The translations under genes were made by a program, and so were the position numbers. A stretch of DNA of 32,779 nucleotides from NCBI GenBank assembly GCA_028708575.1, contig JAQVYQ010000018.1, positions 1 to 32,779 of the forward strand, given 5' to 3'. Positions within the stretch are counted from its first letter, which is position 1, and every line of letters begins with the position of its first letter. Shown piece after piece: positions 1-8,433 of the stretch. Below the pieces are notes generated by a model. That model ran no database searches. It saw nothing but the letters and a program-made list of their open reading frames with translations, and was not told where the DNA came from. Origin of the DNA: Tissierellia bacterium (GTDB lineage: Bacteria > Bacillota > Clostridia > Tissierellales > Tissierellaceae).

Positions 1-94
1 TGCTATTAGGCTCATTTGTACAAGCAGCCAAACTAAAAACTATACTTAAAGCTAATACCACTAATATAATTGATTTTATTCTTTTTAACTTCAT
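1..94 (-). CDS. Partial lipoprotein, N-terminus only (runs off left edge)
   Basis: Only the first 31 codons are in the window. The frame opens with ATG (complement of 92-94) behind a GAGGAGTGAG ribosome site. It reads as a classic lipoprotein signal: a basic N-terminus (MKLKRIKS), a hydrophobic stretch, and the lipobox LAAC followed by TNEPNS. The product should be lipid-anchored outside the membrane. The many solute-binding lipoproteins of transport operons start this way, and a TctABC system lies just upstream, so a solute-binding protein is a reasonable guess, but no mature sequence is available to show it. It follows the aroD terminator and has its own candidate promoter and a hairpin-bearing leader. 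Confidence 0.75.
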   Translation of the reverse strand, partial: MKLKRIKSIILVVLALSIVFSLAACTNEPNS

Positions 95-131
95 TATTCT
101 CACTCCTCATGTATTTTGTATTGATTTTTAA

Positions 132-182
132 AAATAATAGATTTGTAAACTTAGGCTATCTAGATTTACAAATCTATTATTT
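132..182 (-). promoter_or_regulatory. Leader hairpin with U-run upstream of lipoprotein gene (possible attenuator)
   Basis: Positions 132-149 and 165-182 form a perfect 18-bp stem with a 15-nt loop. On the minus strand it is followed by TTAAAAATC after a TTATTT arm end, so it resembles an intrinsic terminator placed inside the 5' leader of the lipoprotein gene and downstream of its candidate promoter. It could act as an attenuator or as an RNA-stabilising structure. No known riboswitch was recognised. Confidence 0.5.
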
Positions 183-220
183 AATTTTCCTATAGGATTT
201 TAAAAAATCATCCAACAATT

Positions 221-261
221 AGTATAGCACTTAATATGAATTTTAAGAAATTATTTGTCAA
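221..261 (-). promoter_or_regulatory. Sigma-A type promoter for the left-edge lipoprotein operon
   Basis: On the minus strand TTGACA (256-261) is followed after 17 nt by CATATT (233-238). An extended -10, TGCTATACT (221-229), lies a little further downstream. Either would start transcription before the 18-bp leader hairpin. Confidence 0.5.
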
Positions 262-272
262 TAATAATAAAA

Positions 273-310
273 AATCCTGAAATCCATATAAAGATCAGGA
301 TTTCAGGATT
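273..310 (-). terminator. Second hairpin after aroD, 13-bp stem
   Basis: 273-285 and 298-310 are perfectly complementary (aatcctgaaatcc and its complement) with a 12-nt loop. The following minus-strand sequence TTTATTATTATTG is T-rich but not a clean U-tract. It probably backs up the terminator just before it. Confidence 0.55.
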
Positions 311-320
311 CTGAATTAAA

Positions 321-348
321 ACAAAAAGAGTTGCTTCTTTCAAGCAAC
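321..348 (-). terminator. Intrinsic terminator of the catabolic operon (after aroD)
   Basis: The minus strand reads a 7-bp stem GTTGCTT / AAGCAAC with a 5-nt loop, followed by CTCTTTTTGT. It lies 34 nt after the aroD stop codon and should end the long operon. Confidence 0.8.
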
Positions 349-381
349 CTTTTCCTACTAATTAATAATAAATATTCATAA

Positions 382-1146
382 TTATAGCGATTTATGCAAT
401 ATTCCCAAGGTCGTAGCTAATTCATCTACAGGAATTTGTCCAGGTGCAGAAATAGCCCCTACAGCTCCAAACGTCATTGATGAACCAAACACTTCTACCG
501 ATAGTCTACTTATTACTCCTAATGGTCCCATTGACATTGTTATTATAGGCCTATCTGCATATTTAGTATGCATCTCATTTGTTGCTGCTAATAATGTCAA
601 AACGTCCTCTGTTGATTGAGGCATTACAGCTATCTTTGGTATATCAGCTCCCATGTCTTGCATCTTCTTTAATCTTGATACTATATCATCTTTATCTGGT
701 GTCTTGAAGAAATCGTGGTTTGAACCTACTACTAATGCTCCAGCTTTATGTATATTTCTTATATTTTCCTCAACAAACTCATCACCTGAGTATATCTCAA
801 CATCAACTAAATCTACATTGCCTGATTGAGCTACTACTTTATTTAATTCAGTATATGCTTCCATTGATATTTCTTTTTCTCCACCTTCTTTTTTGGTTCT
901 GAAGGTAAATAAAATTGGAATATTTGGAATCGTTGCTCTTAAGTCCTTTAATGTATCTAATAGTTTTTCTTTATTAAAAACGTCTTCGTAGAAATCCACC
1001 CTCCACTCTACAACGTCAATATTCATCATAATTTTGATTTCTTGTGCTTTACATATAATTTCATCTTTTGTTTTGCCAACTATTGGTACTATTATCTTTG
1101 GATTACCTTCTCCTATGGTAACATTTTTTACTTTTATCGCTTTCAA
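382..1146 (-). CDS. aroD: Type I 3-dehydroquinate dehydratase
   Basis: It converts 3-dehydroquinate to 3-dehydroshikimate through a Schiff-base lysine. The 254-residue length is typical of the type I family. Visible motifs are VVEWRVDF near residue 45, FTFRTKKEGGE near 80, the active-site histidine in SNHDF (His144), the Schiff-base lysine in PKIAVMP (Lys171), and the C-terminal SMGPLGVISR and GAVGAISAPGQ segments. The start is TTG, 6 nt after an AAGGAGG site; no ATG competes. It is the last gene of the operon. No other shikimate-pathway gene is nearby, and the neighbours are a carboxylate transporter and degradative enzymes, so a catabolic role (quinate or shikimate use) is more likely than aromatic amino-acid synthesis. 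That role is inference; the enzyme identity is secure. Confidence 0.93.
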   Translation of the reverse strand: MKAIKVKNVTIGEGNPKIIVPIVGKTKDEIICKAQEIKIMMNIDVVEWRVDFYEDVFNKEKLLDTLKDLRATIPNIPILFTFRTKKEGGEKEISMEAYTELNKVVAQSGNVDLVDVEIYSGDEFVEENIRNIHKAGALVVGSNHDFFKTPDKDDIVSRLKKMQDMGADIPKIAVMPQSTEDVLTLLAATNEMHTKYADRPIITMSMGPLGVISRLSVEVFGSSMTFGAVGAISAPGQIPVDELATTLGILHKSL

Positions 1147-1190
1147 ATTTAACCTCCTTTTAAATGCTTATATACAAAAGTAAATTCTAT

Positions 1191-2366
1191 TTATAAATAT
1201 ACTCTCCTACCCTCGCTTGCTGAAACATATGCTGCATATAATATTTTTGTTGTTTCTGCGGCTATTTCAAAACTTGATATAGGTTGCTTATCATATGCAA
1301 CACATTCTAAAAAATCTTGCATTTGATTAACGTATCCCCTTTTTATACTTTCAGATACGAAAACTTTATTCCAACCAGTTTTATTTTCCAACTTTTCTGA
1401 AATATATACATCTTCTAAATCCTCTTGATCAATAAAGTAGGTTTTAAGTTCATCTGTAGGAGTGATATTACATATCAATGAACTATCATTAGTGTATATC
1501 TCTATATAATTCTTCACCCCACCTAAAACATTATCGTTAGCAAATATTGTTGCCTTAGTATTATCTGTAAAAGTTATAGTCATAGTTCCAAAATCTTCTA
1601 CATCCAATGGGTTTGCCCTTAGATATTTTCTTTTTTCCGAAGTTAAAGTAGTAGCAATAGAACCTATATCTGCTACAACACTTTTTACTTTAATATCAAT
1701 CCCCTTTGTTTTAGCTTCTATATTTTTTAAATATAGAATGCCCCCCAATGGATGACAACCTATTCTCAATAGAGTACCACCACCTGTATCTTCCCATGAA
1801 CTAGCAAAGCTAGATGGGGAACCTTGAACACTTTCTTCACCTTTCATAAACAAAATAGTGCTCTTCTTTTTATTAATAATCTCAGCTGCTTTTTGTATAT
1901 TAGGAGAATAAATATAATTTTCTGCATACATAAACTTTTGATTACTATTTTTAATTGTATTTCTAAGTTTTTTTATGTCAGCCAAGACTTTATTATACAT
2001 TTTCTCCTTTGAAACCTTTATGCCAATTGGTTTTTTATCATTAGGCATTCCGAAATATCCAGTAAGAGGTTTTTCACAAATTACGTGTTTTCCCGCTTCC
2101 ATAGCTTCTGTAGTCATTATAAGATGAGTAGATGGCGGTGTTGCTAAAATTACAACATCAATATCTGTATCTTGCAAAACTTCCTTATAGTTATCAGTAT
2201 ACTTATAATAACCATAAATATTAGCAATTTGTTTAGCTGATTCAAGTTTTGTATCAGCAACTGAAACCAAATCTATATCCATCCCAGCAATCCGTTTAAT
2301 AGAATCGCTATGCAACCTTGCTGCAAATCCAGCTCCTATCATACCAACATTTAGCTTTTTCAACAA
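1191..2366 (-). CDS. Gfo/Idh/MocA family NAD(P)-dependent oxidoreductase
   Basis: The N-terminal Rossmann fold shows VGMIGAGFAARLH (residues 7-19), and HVICEKPLTG places the family's catalytic lysine at about residue 99. GGGTLLRIGCHPLGG near residue 200 fits the second active-site region, with His in the position used for proton transfer. The family oxidises ring or chain hydroxyls of sugars, inositols and related compounds; IolG is a member. At 391 residues it is longer than typical, with a lysine-rich insert around residues 105-175. The start is TTG (2366, or the adjacent TTG at 2363) after GGGGAG. It sits between tctA and aroD, so it may oxidise the imported substrate to the keto form that AroD acts on. 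Substrate is not determinable from sequence alone. Confidence 0.88.
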   Translation of the reverse strand: MLKKLNVGMIGAGFAARLHSDSIKRIAGMDIDLVSVADTKLESAKQIANIYGYYKYTDNYKEVLQDTDIDVVILATPPSTHLIMTTEAMEAGKHVICEKPLTGYFGMPNDKKPIGIKVSKEKMYNKVLADIKKLRNTIKNSNQKFMYAENYIYSPNIQKAAEIINKKKSTILFMKGEESVQGSPSSFASSWEDTGGGTLLRIGCHPLGGILYLKNIEAKTKGIDIKVKSVVADIGSIATTLTSEKRKYLRANPLDVEDFGTMTITFTDNTKATIFANDNVLGGVKNYIEIYTNDSSLICNITPTDELKTYFIDQEDLEDVYISEKLENKTGWNKVFVSESIKRGYVNQMQDFLECVAYDKQPISSFEIAAETTKILYAAYVSASEGRRVYL

Positions 2367-2378
2367 TCCACTCCCCTT

Positions 2379-3881
2379 TTATCTATTTAGCAACTTTTTC
2401 TCTCTTGTTTTTTTCCAAAAGTTACTTTGTGAAAAAGACATGAATATTATAGCTACAAGTAGAATCAGAGAAATTGGATTTGTTACTATATCAATAATAA
2501 AACCTATTAGGCTATTCCCTGCCATAGAAACTGCTCTTCTAAAACTTTGCTCAATTATAGTACTTAATATAACTCCTAATATTAAGGGGGCTGTTGGAAA
2601 ATGATAAAGTTTTAATAAATATCCAATTATTCCGAATCCTAACATCCAATAAATATCTGCAATGCTATTATTAATTGCATATGAACCCACAACTGATAAT
2701 ATTATTATAGTAGGCATAAGAATATATTTCGGAATTTCAACAATTTTAGTAAATAACTTAATACCCATAAATCCAAATATTAGTAAGAATATATTGCCAA
2801 TAAAATTGCCTGCGACAATGAAACCAAATGCGTCTGGAGATTCAGTCATAAATAATGGTCCCGGCCTTAAACCGTGAATTAACAAAGCTCCAAGAATTAT
2901 TGCCGTAACAGCGTCACCTGGTATACCTAAAGTTAACATTGGTATATATGCTCCTCCAATTGCGGCATTATTAGCGGTTTCAGGTGCAACTAATCCTTCA
3001 ATAGCTCCTTCCCCAAAAGGCACTTCTGGATTTTTTGTGGTTCGTTTAGCTTGATCATAAGCAATTAATGCTGCTATATCACCACCAGTACCTGGCAATG
3101 CACCAACAAAAACACCTATTAGAGAAGATTTAATAGTCAAAACAAAGTACTTTACGTGACCTTTAAAATCTGGTTTCAAATTATCTACCTTTTGTTTTAC
3201 TGGATAGACACTTAAATCTCTTAATTGTATTAGGGCTTCTGACATCCCAAATAATCCTAGCATAACTACAACATAATTTACTCCCCCCATTAAATATGTG
3301 TTTCCAAAAGCAAATCGTTGTTGACCAGTTACTAGATCCAAGCCTATAGTCCCAATAAATAAACCTATTAATGCGGTGAAAATACCTCTGGAGTTAGATT
3401 CACTACCTAAACTACCTACCAATAGTAGCCCCATCATACCTAATAGAAAATAGTCCCTAGGTGCAAATTTTAATGCAATATTAGAAATTAATGGTGCTCC
3501 TATGGCTAAAATTACTGCCCCTATTAGCCCCCCCATAACCGATGACAAAGTTGCTACAGCTATTGCTTCTCCAGCTAATCCCTTTTTTGCTAATGGATAT
3601 CCATCTAGTGAAGTAGCTACTGCTGCCGTAGTTCCAGGTATATTTAGTAATATAGCTGCCCTAGAACCACCATACACACCACCAATTTGTGCCCCAAGCA
3701 TAGCTGCTAATGCAGGTAGAGGTTCCCATGAAAAGGTAAAGGAAATAAGTAAGGAGCAGGCCATCGAAACTGATAATCCAGGCATAGCACCAACGTATAT
3801 TCCTAAGAAAACAAAAAGTGCTAGGATTCCAATTAATGAAGGATTTAAAATTATTGATAACATACCATTTATGATTTCCAC
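2379..3881 (-). CDS. tctA: Tripartite tricarboxylate transporter, large permease subunit (TctA family)
   Basis: This 500-residue membrane protein is the large subunit of a TTT-type secondary carboxylate importer. It has the two family repeats: LGIYVGAMPGLSVSMACSLL near the N-terminus and IGVFVGALPGTGGDIAALIAYDQAKR in the middle, plus many hydrophobic segments consistent with about 12 membrane helices. The start is GTG, 7 nt after AAGGAGG, and the stop is 12 nt before the next start. It works with the TctB and TctC proteins encoded just upstream. Family substrates are organic acids such as citrate, tartrate or aromatic acids; this one is unknown, but the adjacent enzymes suggest a hydroxylated cyclic carboxylate. 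A few basic residues (KKTREKKLL) end the protein. Confidence 0.93.
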   Translation of the reverse strand: MEIINGMLSIILNPSLIGILALFVFLGIYVGAMPGLSVSMACSLLISFTFSWEPLPALAAMLGAQIGGVYGGSRAAILLNIPGTTAAVATSLDGYPLAKKGLAGEAIAVATLSSVMGGLIGAVILAIGAPLISNIALKFAPRDYFLLGMMGLLLVGSLGSESNSRGIFTALIGLFIGTIGLDLVTGQQRFAFGNTYLMGGVNYVVVMLGLFGMSEALIQLRDLSVYPVKQKVDNLKPDFKGHVKYFVLTIKSSLIGVFVGALPGTGGDIAALIAYDQAKRTTKNPEVPFGEGAIEGLVAPETANNAAIGGAYIPMLTLGIPGDAVTAIILGALLIHGLRPGPLFMTESPDAFGFIVAGNFIGNIFLLIFGFMGIKLFTKIVEIPKYILMPTIIILSVVGSYAINNSIADIYWMLGFGIIGYLLKLYHFPTAPLILGVILSTIIEQSFRRAVSMAGNSLIGFIIDIVTNPISLILLVAIIFMSFSQSNFWKKTREKKLLNR

Positions 3882-3893
3882 TCTATTGCCTCC

Positions 3894-4370
3894 TTACGGT
3901 AACATTACTTTAAAAATATATTGAAATATAACTAAAATAACCCCAACAACCCCTGCTGAGATTAACAAAGACTTTACAATATCCCTAGGATGGAAGGTTA
4001 TCAATGATAAAGATAAGAAGAAAAATGTAGATATAGTAAATCCTACTCTAGGTAAAACAACTGCATAAATTACGATTAAAGTCATAATAGGAAATATCTT
4101 TCCTGGAAAAATATAAGCTATTATTTCTCTAATTTTCACTAATGCTTTTTTCTCACTTATGTCTACTTTATCATATTTCTTAAGTTCAACAATCATTAAC
4201 GCCGACATTACCATCATTAATATACTTAATATGAAAGGAAATGCACCCTGTGATGACAAAGTTGTATCCTTTTTATAAATCTGTATTGACAAAATAAACA
4301 GAATAATCCCAAGTAACACGTTTACTAATAAAAATGTTACCTCACCTTTCTCTAATCCTCGCTTTTTCAT
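3894..4370 (-). CDS. tctB: Tripartite tricarboxylate transporter, small permease subunit (TctB family)
   Basis: A 158-residue protein with four hydrophobic segments, the usual size and layout of the small TctB subunit that partners TctA. The ORF track starts 20 codons earlier at 4430, but the ATG at 4370 (MKKRGLEKGE) lies 5 nt after a perfect AAGGAGG, and the upstream extension falls inside a stem-loop between tctC and tctB, so 4370 is preferred. The gene ends 12 nt before tctA. TctB sequences are poorly conserved, so the call leans on size, topology and position between TctC and TctA. Confidence 0.88.
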   Translation of the reverse strand: MKKRGLEKGEVTFLLVNVLLGIILFILSIQIYKKDTTLSSQGAFPFILSILMMVMSALMIVELKKYDKVDISEKKALVKIREIIAYIFPGKIFPIMTLIVIYAVVLPRVGFTISTFFFLSLSLITFHPRDIVKSLLISAGVVGVILVIFQYIFKVMLP

Positions 4371-4396
4371 AAAAACCTCCTTCATAATACTTAAAG

Positions 4397-4449
4397 ATAA
4401 GATGTCTTTAATAATTTTAGGTATATTCAAATTACTTAAGACATCTTAT
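4397..4449 (-). repeat. Intercistronic stem-loop between tctC and tctB
   Basis: 4397-4408 and 4438-4449 form a perfect 12-bp stem (ATAAGATGTCTT) with a 29-nt loop. No U-tract follows. Such hairpins between a binding-protein gene and its permease genes often protect the upstream message and raise binding-protein output relative to permease; that function is inferred. Confidence 0.6.
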
Positions 4450-4464
4450 AGTTATACTTTAGGA

Positions 4465-5547
4465 TTAATTAACACGTTGAATTCCAAATTCTTCAGGCGA
4501 GCTTTCAGTTACACCAGCATCATACAATAACCAAGATGTAACGCTTCTATAATTATCTATAAAATCTCTTGCTTCTTGTCCACCGATTCCTAGTGGTACA
4601 TTTCCTAGATTTTTAGTCATTTCACTATAATCAGGATTACTTACCGCCCTTTCAAATGCTTCTGTTAGAATGTCTACAATCTCTTGTGGTGTTCCATTTT
4701 TTACAAATGCCCCATAAAATGGACCCCATGGTAAGTAATCATTAAATTTTGGATATGAATCTATTATAACCGGAACATCTTCAATTCCTTCAACTGGCTC
4801 GGTATGATATACTGCTAAACCAACAAGGTCTCCAGATCTAAGCATTTCATATGAAGACCCTAGAGTAGTAATTGTAAAATCAACGTGTTCACCTAATACT
4901 GCAGTTAAGGCACCTGCCTCTCCGTCAAAGGTTACATACTGGGCTTCAGTACCAACAATACTTTTTAACATTGAATCTGCTACTTGAGGATAACCTCCAG
5001 GACCAGTAACTGCCATTGTAACTTCACCTGGTCTTGCTAACATATCATTAACTAAATCTTCCATTGTTTTATATTTTGAATCTGATCTTACCGAAACAAC
5101 CCCAACAGTAGTAGAAAAGATATTAATTGGGATAAAATCTGAATAGTCTAGATTTGATGTCCCCATGATTTTTGCAATTTGTGGATTTTCTGCACCAAAC
5201 AGGATATTATATCCATCTGCTGATTGCTCATTTACATATTGTGTAGCAATCCCACCAGCTGCACCTGGTCTGTTTGTGAATATTACGGTTTTTCCCAATT
5301 CCTCTTGTATATAAGGTCCTAATGCTCTAGAAACACTATCGTTTATTCCACCTGCTGCCCACATTATTGTTCCTTGCAAATCTTTTGTTGGAAATTCCAC
5401 ACTTCCATTGTTTTCTGTGTTTTCAGTAGTAGTGGTTTCTAGATCTTGGTTATTACTTGTATCTGTAGTATCAGAACTACAGCCAGCCAATACTCCTGCT
5501 ATTAAGGCCAATACCAATAATAAACTAATCATTTTTTTTGTTTTCAT
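4465..5547 (-). CDS. tctC: Tripartite tricarboxylate transporter substrate-binding lipoprotein (TctC family)
   Basis: A 360-residue extracytoplasmic binding protein. The N-terminus MKTKKMISLLLVLALIAGVLAGC has a lipobox LAGC with Cys23, then a Ser/Thr/Asn-rich linker before the domain. Family features include GTIMWAAGGINDSVSRAL at the start of the domain, IFTNRPGAAGGIATQYV, and a C-terminal NPDYSEMTKNLGNVPLGIGGQEARDFI. It captures the carboxylate outside the cell and delivers it to TctB/TctA. The ATG follows AGGAGG by 8 nt. It is the first of the three transporter genes and is separated from tctB by a stem-loop, consistent with higher expression of the binding protein. Confidence 0.93.
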   Translation of the reverse strand: MKTKKMISLLLVLALIAGVLAGCSSDTTDTSNNQDLETTTTENTENNGSVEFPTKDLQGTIMWAAGGINDSVSRALGPYIQEELGKTVIFTNRPGAAGGIATQYVNEQSADGYNILFGAENPQIAKIMGTSNLDYSDFIPINIFSTTVGVVSVRSDSKYKTMEDLVNDMLARPGEVTMAVTGPGGYPQVADSMLKSIVGTEAQYVTFDGEAGALTAVLGEHVDFTITTLGSSYEMLRSGDLVGLAVYHTEPVEGIEDVPVIIDSYPKFNDYLPWGPFYGAFVKNGTPQEIVDILTEAFERAVSNPDYSEMTKNLGNVPLGIGGQEARDFIDNYRSVTSWLLYDAGVTESSPEEFGIQRVN

Positions 5548-5629
5548 AATACATTCCTCCTAATTATTAGATTGTAGTCTGGTTAATTTTCTTGAATCTT
5601 TGACTATTAGCTGAAATATCTCCTTTCTT

Positions 5630-6448
5630 TTACAAATCATGCTTTGCTAAATAATCCATTGCAGTTTCTAAACATCTACGTGCATGTTCTGCATTACCAA
5701 GAACTCCTACCCTTTTTAAATGTGGAAGTTCAATTGAAAACGTTATATCATCTGGTAGATGCTTTATGATATCAGCTATAGGTATGCCACCTTCACCTAC
5801 ATAAAGTCTTTCATCTCTTCCTGTATGAATTAATCCTTCTTTTGTATCTGGTATTTCTGCTGGCCCATCACATAGATGTGCAAAATGAAAATAATTTCTT
5901 GGAACTGCATCTAGTTCTTCATAGGATACCCTTGAACGATTAAAGTGTAATGTATCTATCATAATGCCTGCGTTATCTTTATTTACAGCATTCAATACAT
6001 CCATGGCACCTTTTAGGTCCTTAACACTTGCCCATGTAACGAATTCAAGATCTACATTAAGTCTATATTTATTTGCTATATCGCAAAGCTGTGCAAATTG
6101 CTCTATGTAGAAATACCTATCATCAATCCATATACTGCTAAGAACGCTCTTTGCACCTAATTCAGCTGCTACTTCTATTGCTGGTTTATATTGCTTAACA
6201 TCTCGCCCTTCCTCAATTTTTGCTAATTCAATATCGTGGACCTTTAAACCAGTTTCTTTAAGTGCAGTTTTTGTATCTTCAAGCATTTTTTTATTGTTTG
6301 CTAAGTCATAGTTGGGCTCACCAGGTAATCCCATATATATTGGTCTGATGCTAATAAAATCATATCCAGCCTGAGCTGCTATATATGTCATTTCTGGTGG
6401 TGCACAACCTAAGACCGTAAGATGTGCTAATGAAAACTTATGTGCCAT
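5630..6448 (-). CDS. Sugar phosphate isomerase/epimerase family TIM-barrel protein
   Basis: A 272-residue xylose-isomerase-like (AP endonuclease family 2) barrel. Candidate metal ligands are Glu135 (NVDLEF), Asp165 and His168 (IDTLHFNRS), His191 (FAHLCDGP) and Glu240 (SIELPH). The ORF track begins at 6463, but that ATG overlaps the GAGGAGGG site; the next ATG at 6448 (MAHKFSLAH) is 5 nt after it and is preferred. The family includes IolE/IolI-type inosose dehydratases and isomerases and 3-dehydroshikimate dehydratases of the AsbF type. With AroD in the same operon, a 3-dehydroshikimate or related cyclic-ketone substrate is attractive but unproven. It lies between the ThDP enzyme and the transporter genes. 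Confidence 0.85.
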   Translation of the reverse strand: MAHKFSLAHLTVLGCAPPEMTYIAAQAGYDFISIRPIYMGLPGEPNYDLANNKKMLEDTKTALKETGLKVHDIELAKIEEGRDVKQYKPAIEVAAELGAKSVLSSIWIDDRYFYIEQFAQLCDIANKYRLNVDLEFVTWASVKDLKGAMDVLNAVNKDNAGIMIDTLHFNRSRVSYEELDAVPRNYFHFAHLCDGPAEIPDTKEGLIHTGRDERLYVGEGGIPIADIIKHLPDDITFSIELPHLKRVGVLGNAEHARRCLETAMDYLAKHDL

Positions 6449-6566
6449 TATAACCCTCCTCATATATGTCCCTGAATTATCAAAAACTATTACTTGAAAT
6501 TCTTTTACATTTTATAATTGACATCGTTTGCACAAAGTCAATTAATCTATTATTTTAAATAGGGGG

Positions 6567-6592
6567 ATATAAGGGAGTATTCTCCCTTATAT
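6567..6592 (-). repeat. Inverted repeat between ThDP-enzyme gene and TIM-barrel gene
   Basis: A perfect 11-bp stem (atataagggag and complement) with a TATT loop. Neither side has a clear U-tract, so it is more likely an mRNA processing, stability or partial-termination element than a full terminator. Confidence 0.55.
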
Positions 6593-6613
6593 GATATTGA
6601 TTAACACCACAAA

Positions 6614-8419
6614 CTACTTACTTGTATTTAGATGTTTAGATTTTTTAGCCTCTCCACTAATTAATTTACCATTTACTACATTTTCCTTTGGATTATAAAT
6701 ATCGTTTATATTCCAAATTCCATCTGTAGGCACTGGTATGTTTTCCATTGGAGCATCAATTATATATGGGATATCTGCATTGATTGCTTCTTCAAACACA
6801 TCTTTGAATTCATCTGCAGAATTTATTCTAACACCTTTTACCCCATATGCTTGTGCAATCATAGCCCAATCTGGATTATATGGTTTCCCATTGGGGGTAT
6901 GGAATTCTGTTCCAAATGTGTGTTGATAGGCACCTTTTGTTAATCCAGCTATTGTACCAAATGCACTGTTATTCATAATAACCCATACTACAGGAATGTT
7001 TTGCTCTACTGCTGTTGCTAATACTGATGGATTAGTACCAAATCCACCATCTCCAATAAGTGTTATAACCTTCTTCTCTGGAGCTGCTAGTTTAGCACCT
7101 AAAATTGCTGCTGAACCAAATCCCATTGTTGCAAGTCCTCCTGGATGGAAAATTGTACTTGGTTGAGTTATGTCAAATTGCTGACCTACACCATTTTTAT
7201 TCCAACCAACGTCTGTGAAGATTAGCCCATCTTGTGGAAACACTTCCCTTACATCTTTAAGTATTCTTTGTGGTGTCATTGGAAATCTTGAATCTTCAGA
7301 TATTTCTCTATTTGATTCTTTAAACTCTGCTTTGTAATCAGCTATTTTCTTTCTAAGTTCTGGTCTGTCAATTCCCTCTGGCTTTAACTCTTTAGCTGCT
7401 TCAAATATTTGAGCTAAAGCTTGTTTAGGATCTGCAACTGCACCAATTTCAACTGGATAGTTCCTTCCAATTTCAGCTGGATCTATATCAATTTGAATAA
7501 ATTTCGACTTTTGGCTAAATGTTACTCCCTCATACCATGAGCTAGAATCAGCCTCTGCAAATCTAGTTCCTACTCCTAGGATCAAGTCCGCATTCTTAGT
7601 TATTTCATGTACGAAATCTGTTCCCCAGAATCCTGTCATACCTACTAATAATGGATGTGTATCAGATACTCCACCTTGACCCATTAAAGATCTTGATAGT
7701 GGTATATCTAAGAAGTCTGCAAGAGCCTGTAATTCTTCACTTGCTTGGTGCCAAATTACTTGCCCGCCAAAGTGTATTAAAGGTCTTTCTGCTTCTATTA
7801 ATCTCTTTGCAATTTCCTTTGCTGTTTCCTTTGCTAGTGCTGGTTTAACTGTAAAGTGTGAATCATGATAAGTTCTTTCGAAATTACTGTCATCTATTTC
7901 TCTTGACCACATATCCATAGGTATGGAAATCAATACAGGTCCTGGTCTACCTGATTCGGCCAATCTAAATGCTTTATCAAGTATTTCAGGCATTAATTCT
8001 GGAGTATCTAATCTCCAAGCTCTCTTTACAAATGGTTTATAAATCTCATATTGTGAACCATCTGAATGTAAATTTATTTCTTGATGAGGATGTTTCCCAT
8101 AATAATAGCTTGGAACATCTCCTGCTAATACTACTAAAGGTATTGCATCTAATGCTGCATTTGCAACACCAGTGGTAGCATTAGTAATTCCGGGTCCTAG
8201 GTGGGTCATAACTACAGCTGCTTTCTTAGCTACTCTTGCATATCCATCTGCTGCTGTTGCAGCTATTTGTTCATGTCTATTTGAAATATATTTTATTTTT
8301 TCACTTTTTTCTAAAGCATCTAGAAATCCTATGACTGTGTGTCCAGTTAGTCCAAAAACGTACTCTACACCTCTTCTTTCTAAATAATCTACGATTTGAT
8401 ACGAAAGTAATTTTTTCAA
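6614..8419 (-). CDS. Thiamine diphosphate-dependent enzyme, acetolactate synthase-like
   Basis: A full-length 601-residue member of the acetolactate synthase/pyruvate oxidase/decarboxylase superfamily. The Pyr-binding domain has the catalytic glutamate at Glu50 (SNRHEQIAATAADGYAR). The ThDP/Mg2+ motif GDGGFGTNP starts at 456 and closes with MNNS near 483. The central domain carries the DIDPAEIGRNYP-type linker. The start is TTG, 4 nt after GGGGGGAG. It lies 14 nt behind an acylating aldehyde dehydrogenase gene, so it may release an aldehyde from a 2-oxo acid or cleave a cyclic dione (as IolD does), with the aldehyde passed on. True acetolactate synthase is less likely: there is no regulatory subunit or branched-chain biosynthesis gene here. 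Xsc-like or oxo-acid decarboxylase roles cannot be excluded. Confidence 0.85.
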   Translation of the reverse strand: MKKLLSYQIVDYLERRGVEYVFGLTGHTVIGFLDALEKSEKIKYISNRHEQIAATAADGYARVAKKAAVVMTHLGPGITNATTGVANAALDAIPLVVLAGDVPSYYYGKHPHQEINLHSDGSQYEIYKPFVKRAWRLDTPELMPEILDKAFRLAESGRPGPVLISIPMDMWSREIDDSNFERTYHDSHFTVKPALAKETAKEIAKRLIEAERPLIHFGGQVIWHQASEELQALADFLDIPLSRSLMGQGGVSDTHPLLVGMTGFWGTDFVHEITKNADLILGVGTRFAEADSSSWYEGVTFSQKSKFIQIDIDPAEIGRNYPVEIGAVADPKQALAQIFEAAKELKPEGIDRPELRKKIADYKAEFKESNREISEDSRFPMTPQRILKDVREVFPQDGLIFTDVGWNKNGVGQQFDITQPSTIFHPGGLATMGFGSAAILGAKLAAPEKKVITLIGDGGFGTNPSVLATAVEQNIPVVWVIMNNSAFGTIAGLTKGAYQHTFGTEFHTPNGKPYNPDWAMIAQAYGVKGVRINSADEFKDVFEEAINADIPYIIDAPMENIPVPTDGIWNINDIYNPKENVVNGKLISGEAKKSKHLNTSK

Positions 8420-8433
8420 CTAGCTCCCCCCAA

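Noticed and set aside
3502-3924. 140-codon plus-strand ORF
   Set aside because: Antisense shadow of the TctA permease gene; Ala/Ile/Pro-rich composition expected from the complementary strand of membrane-protein codons.
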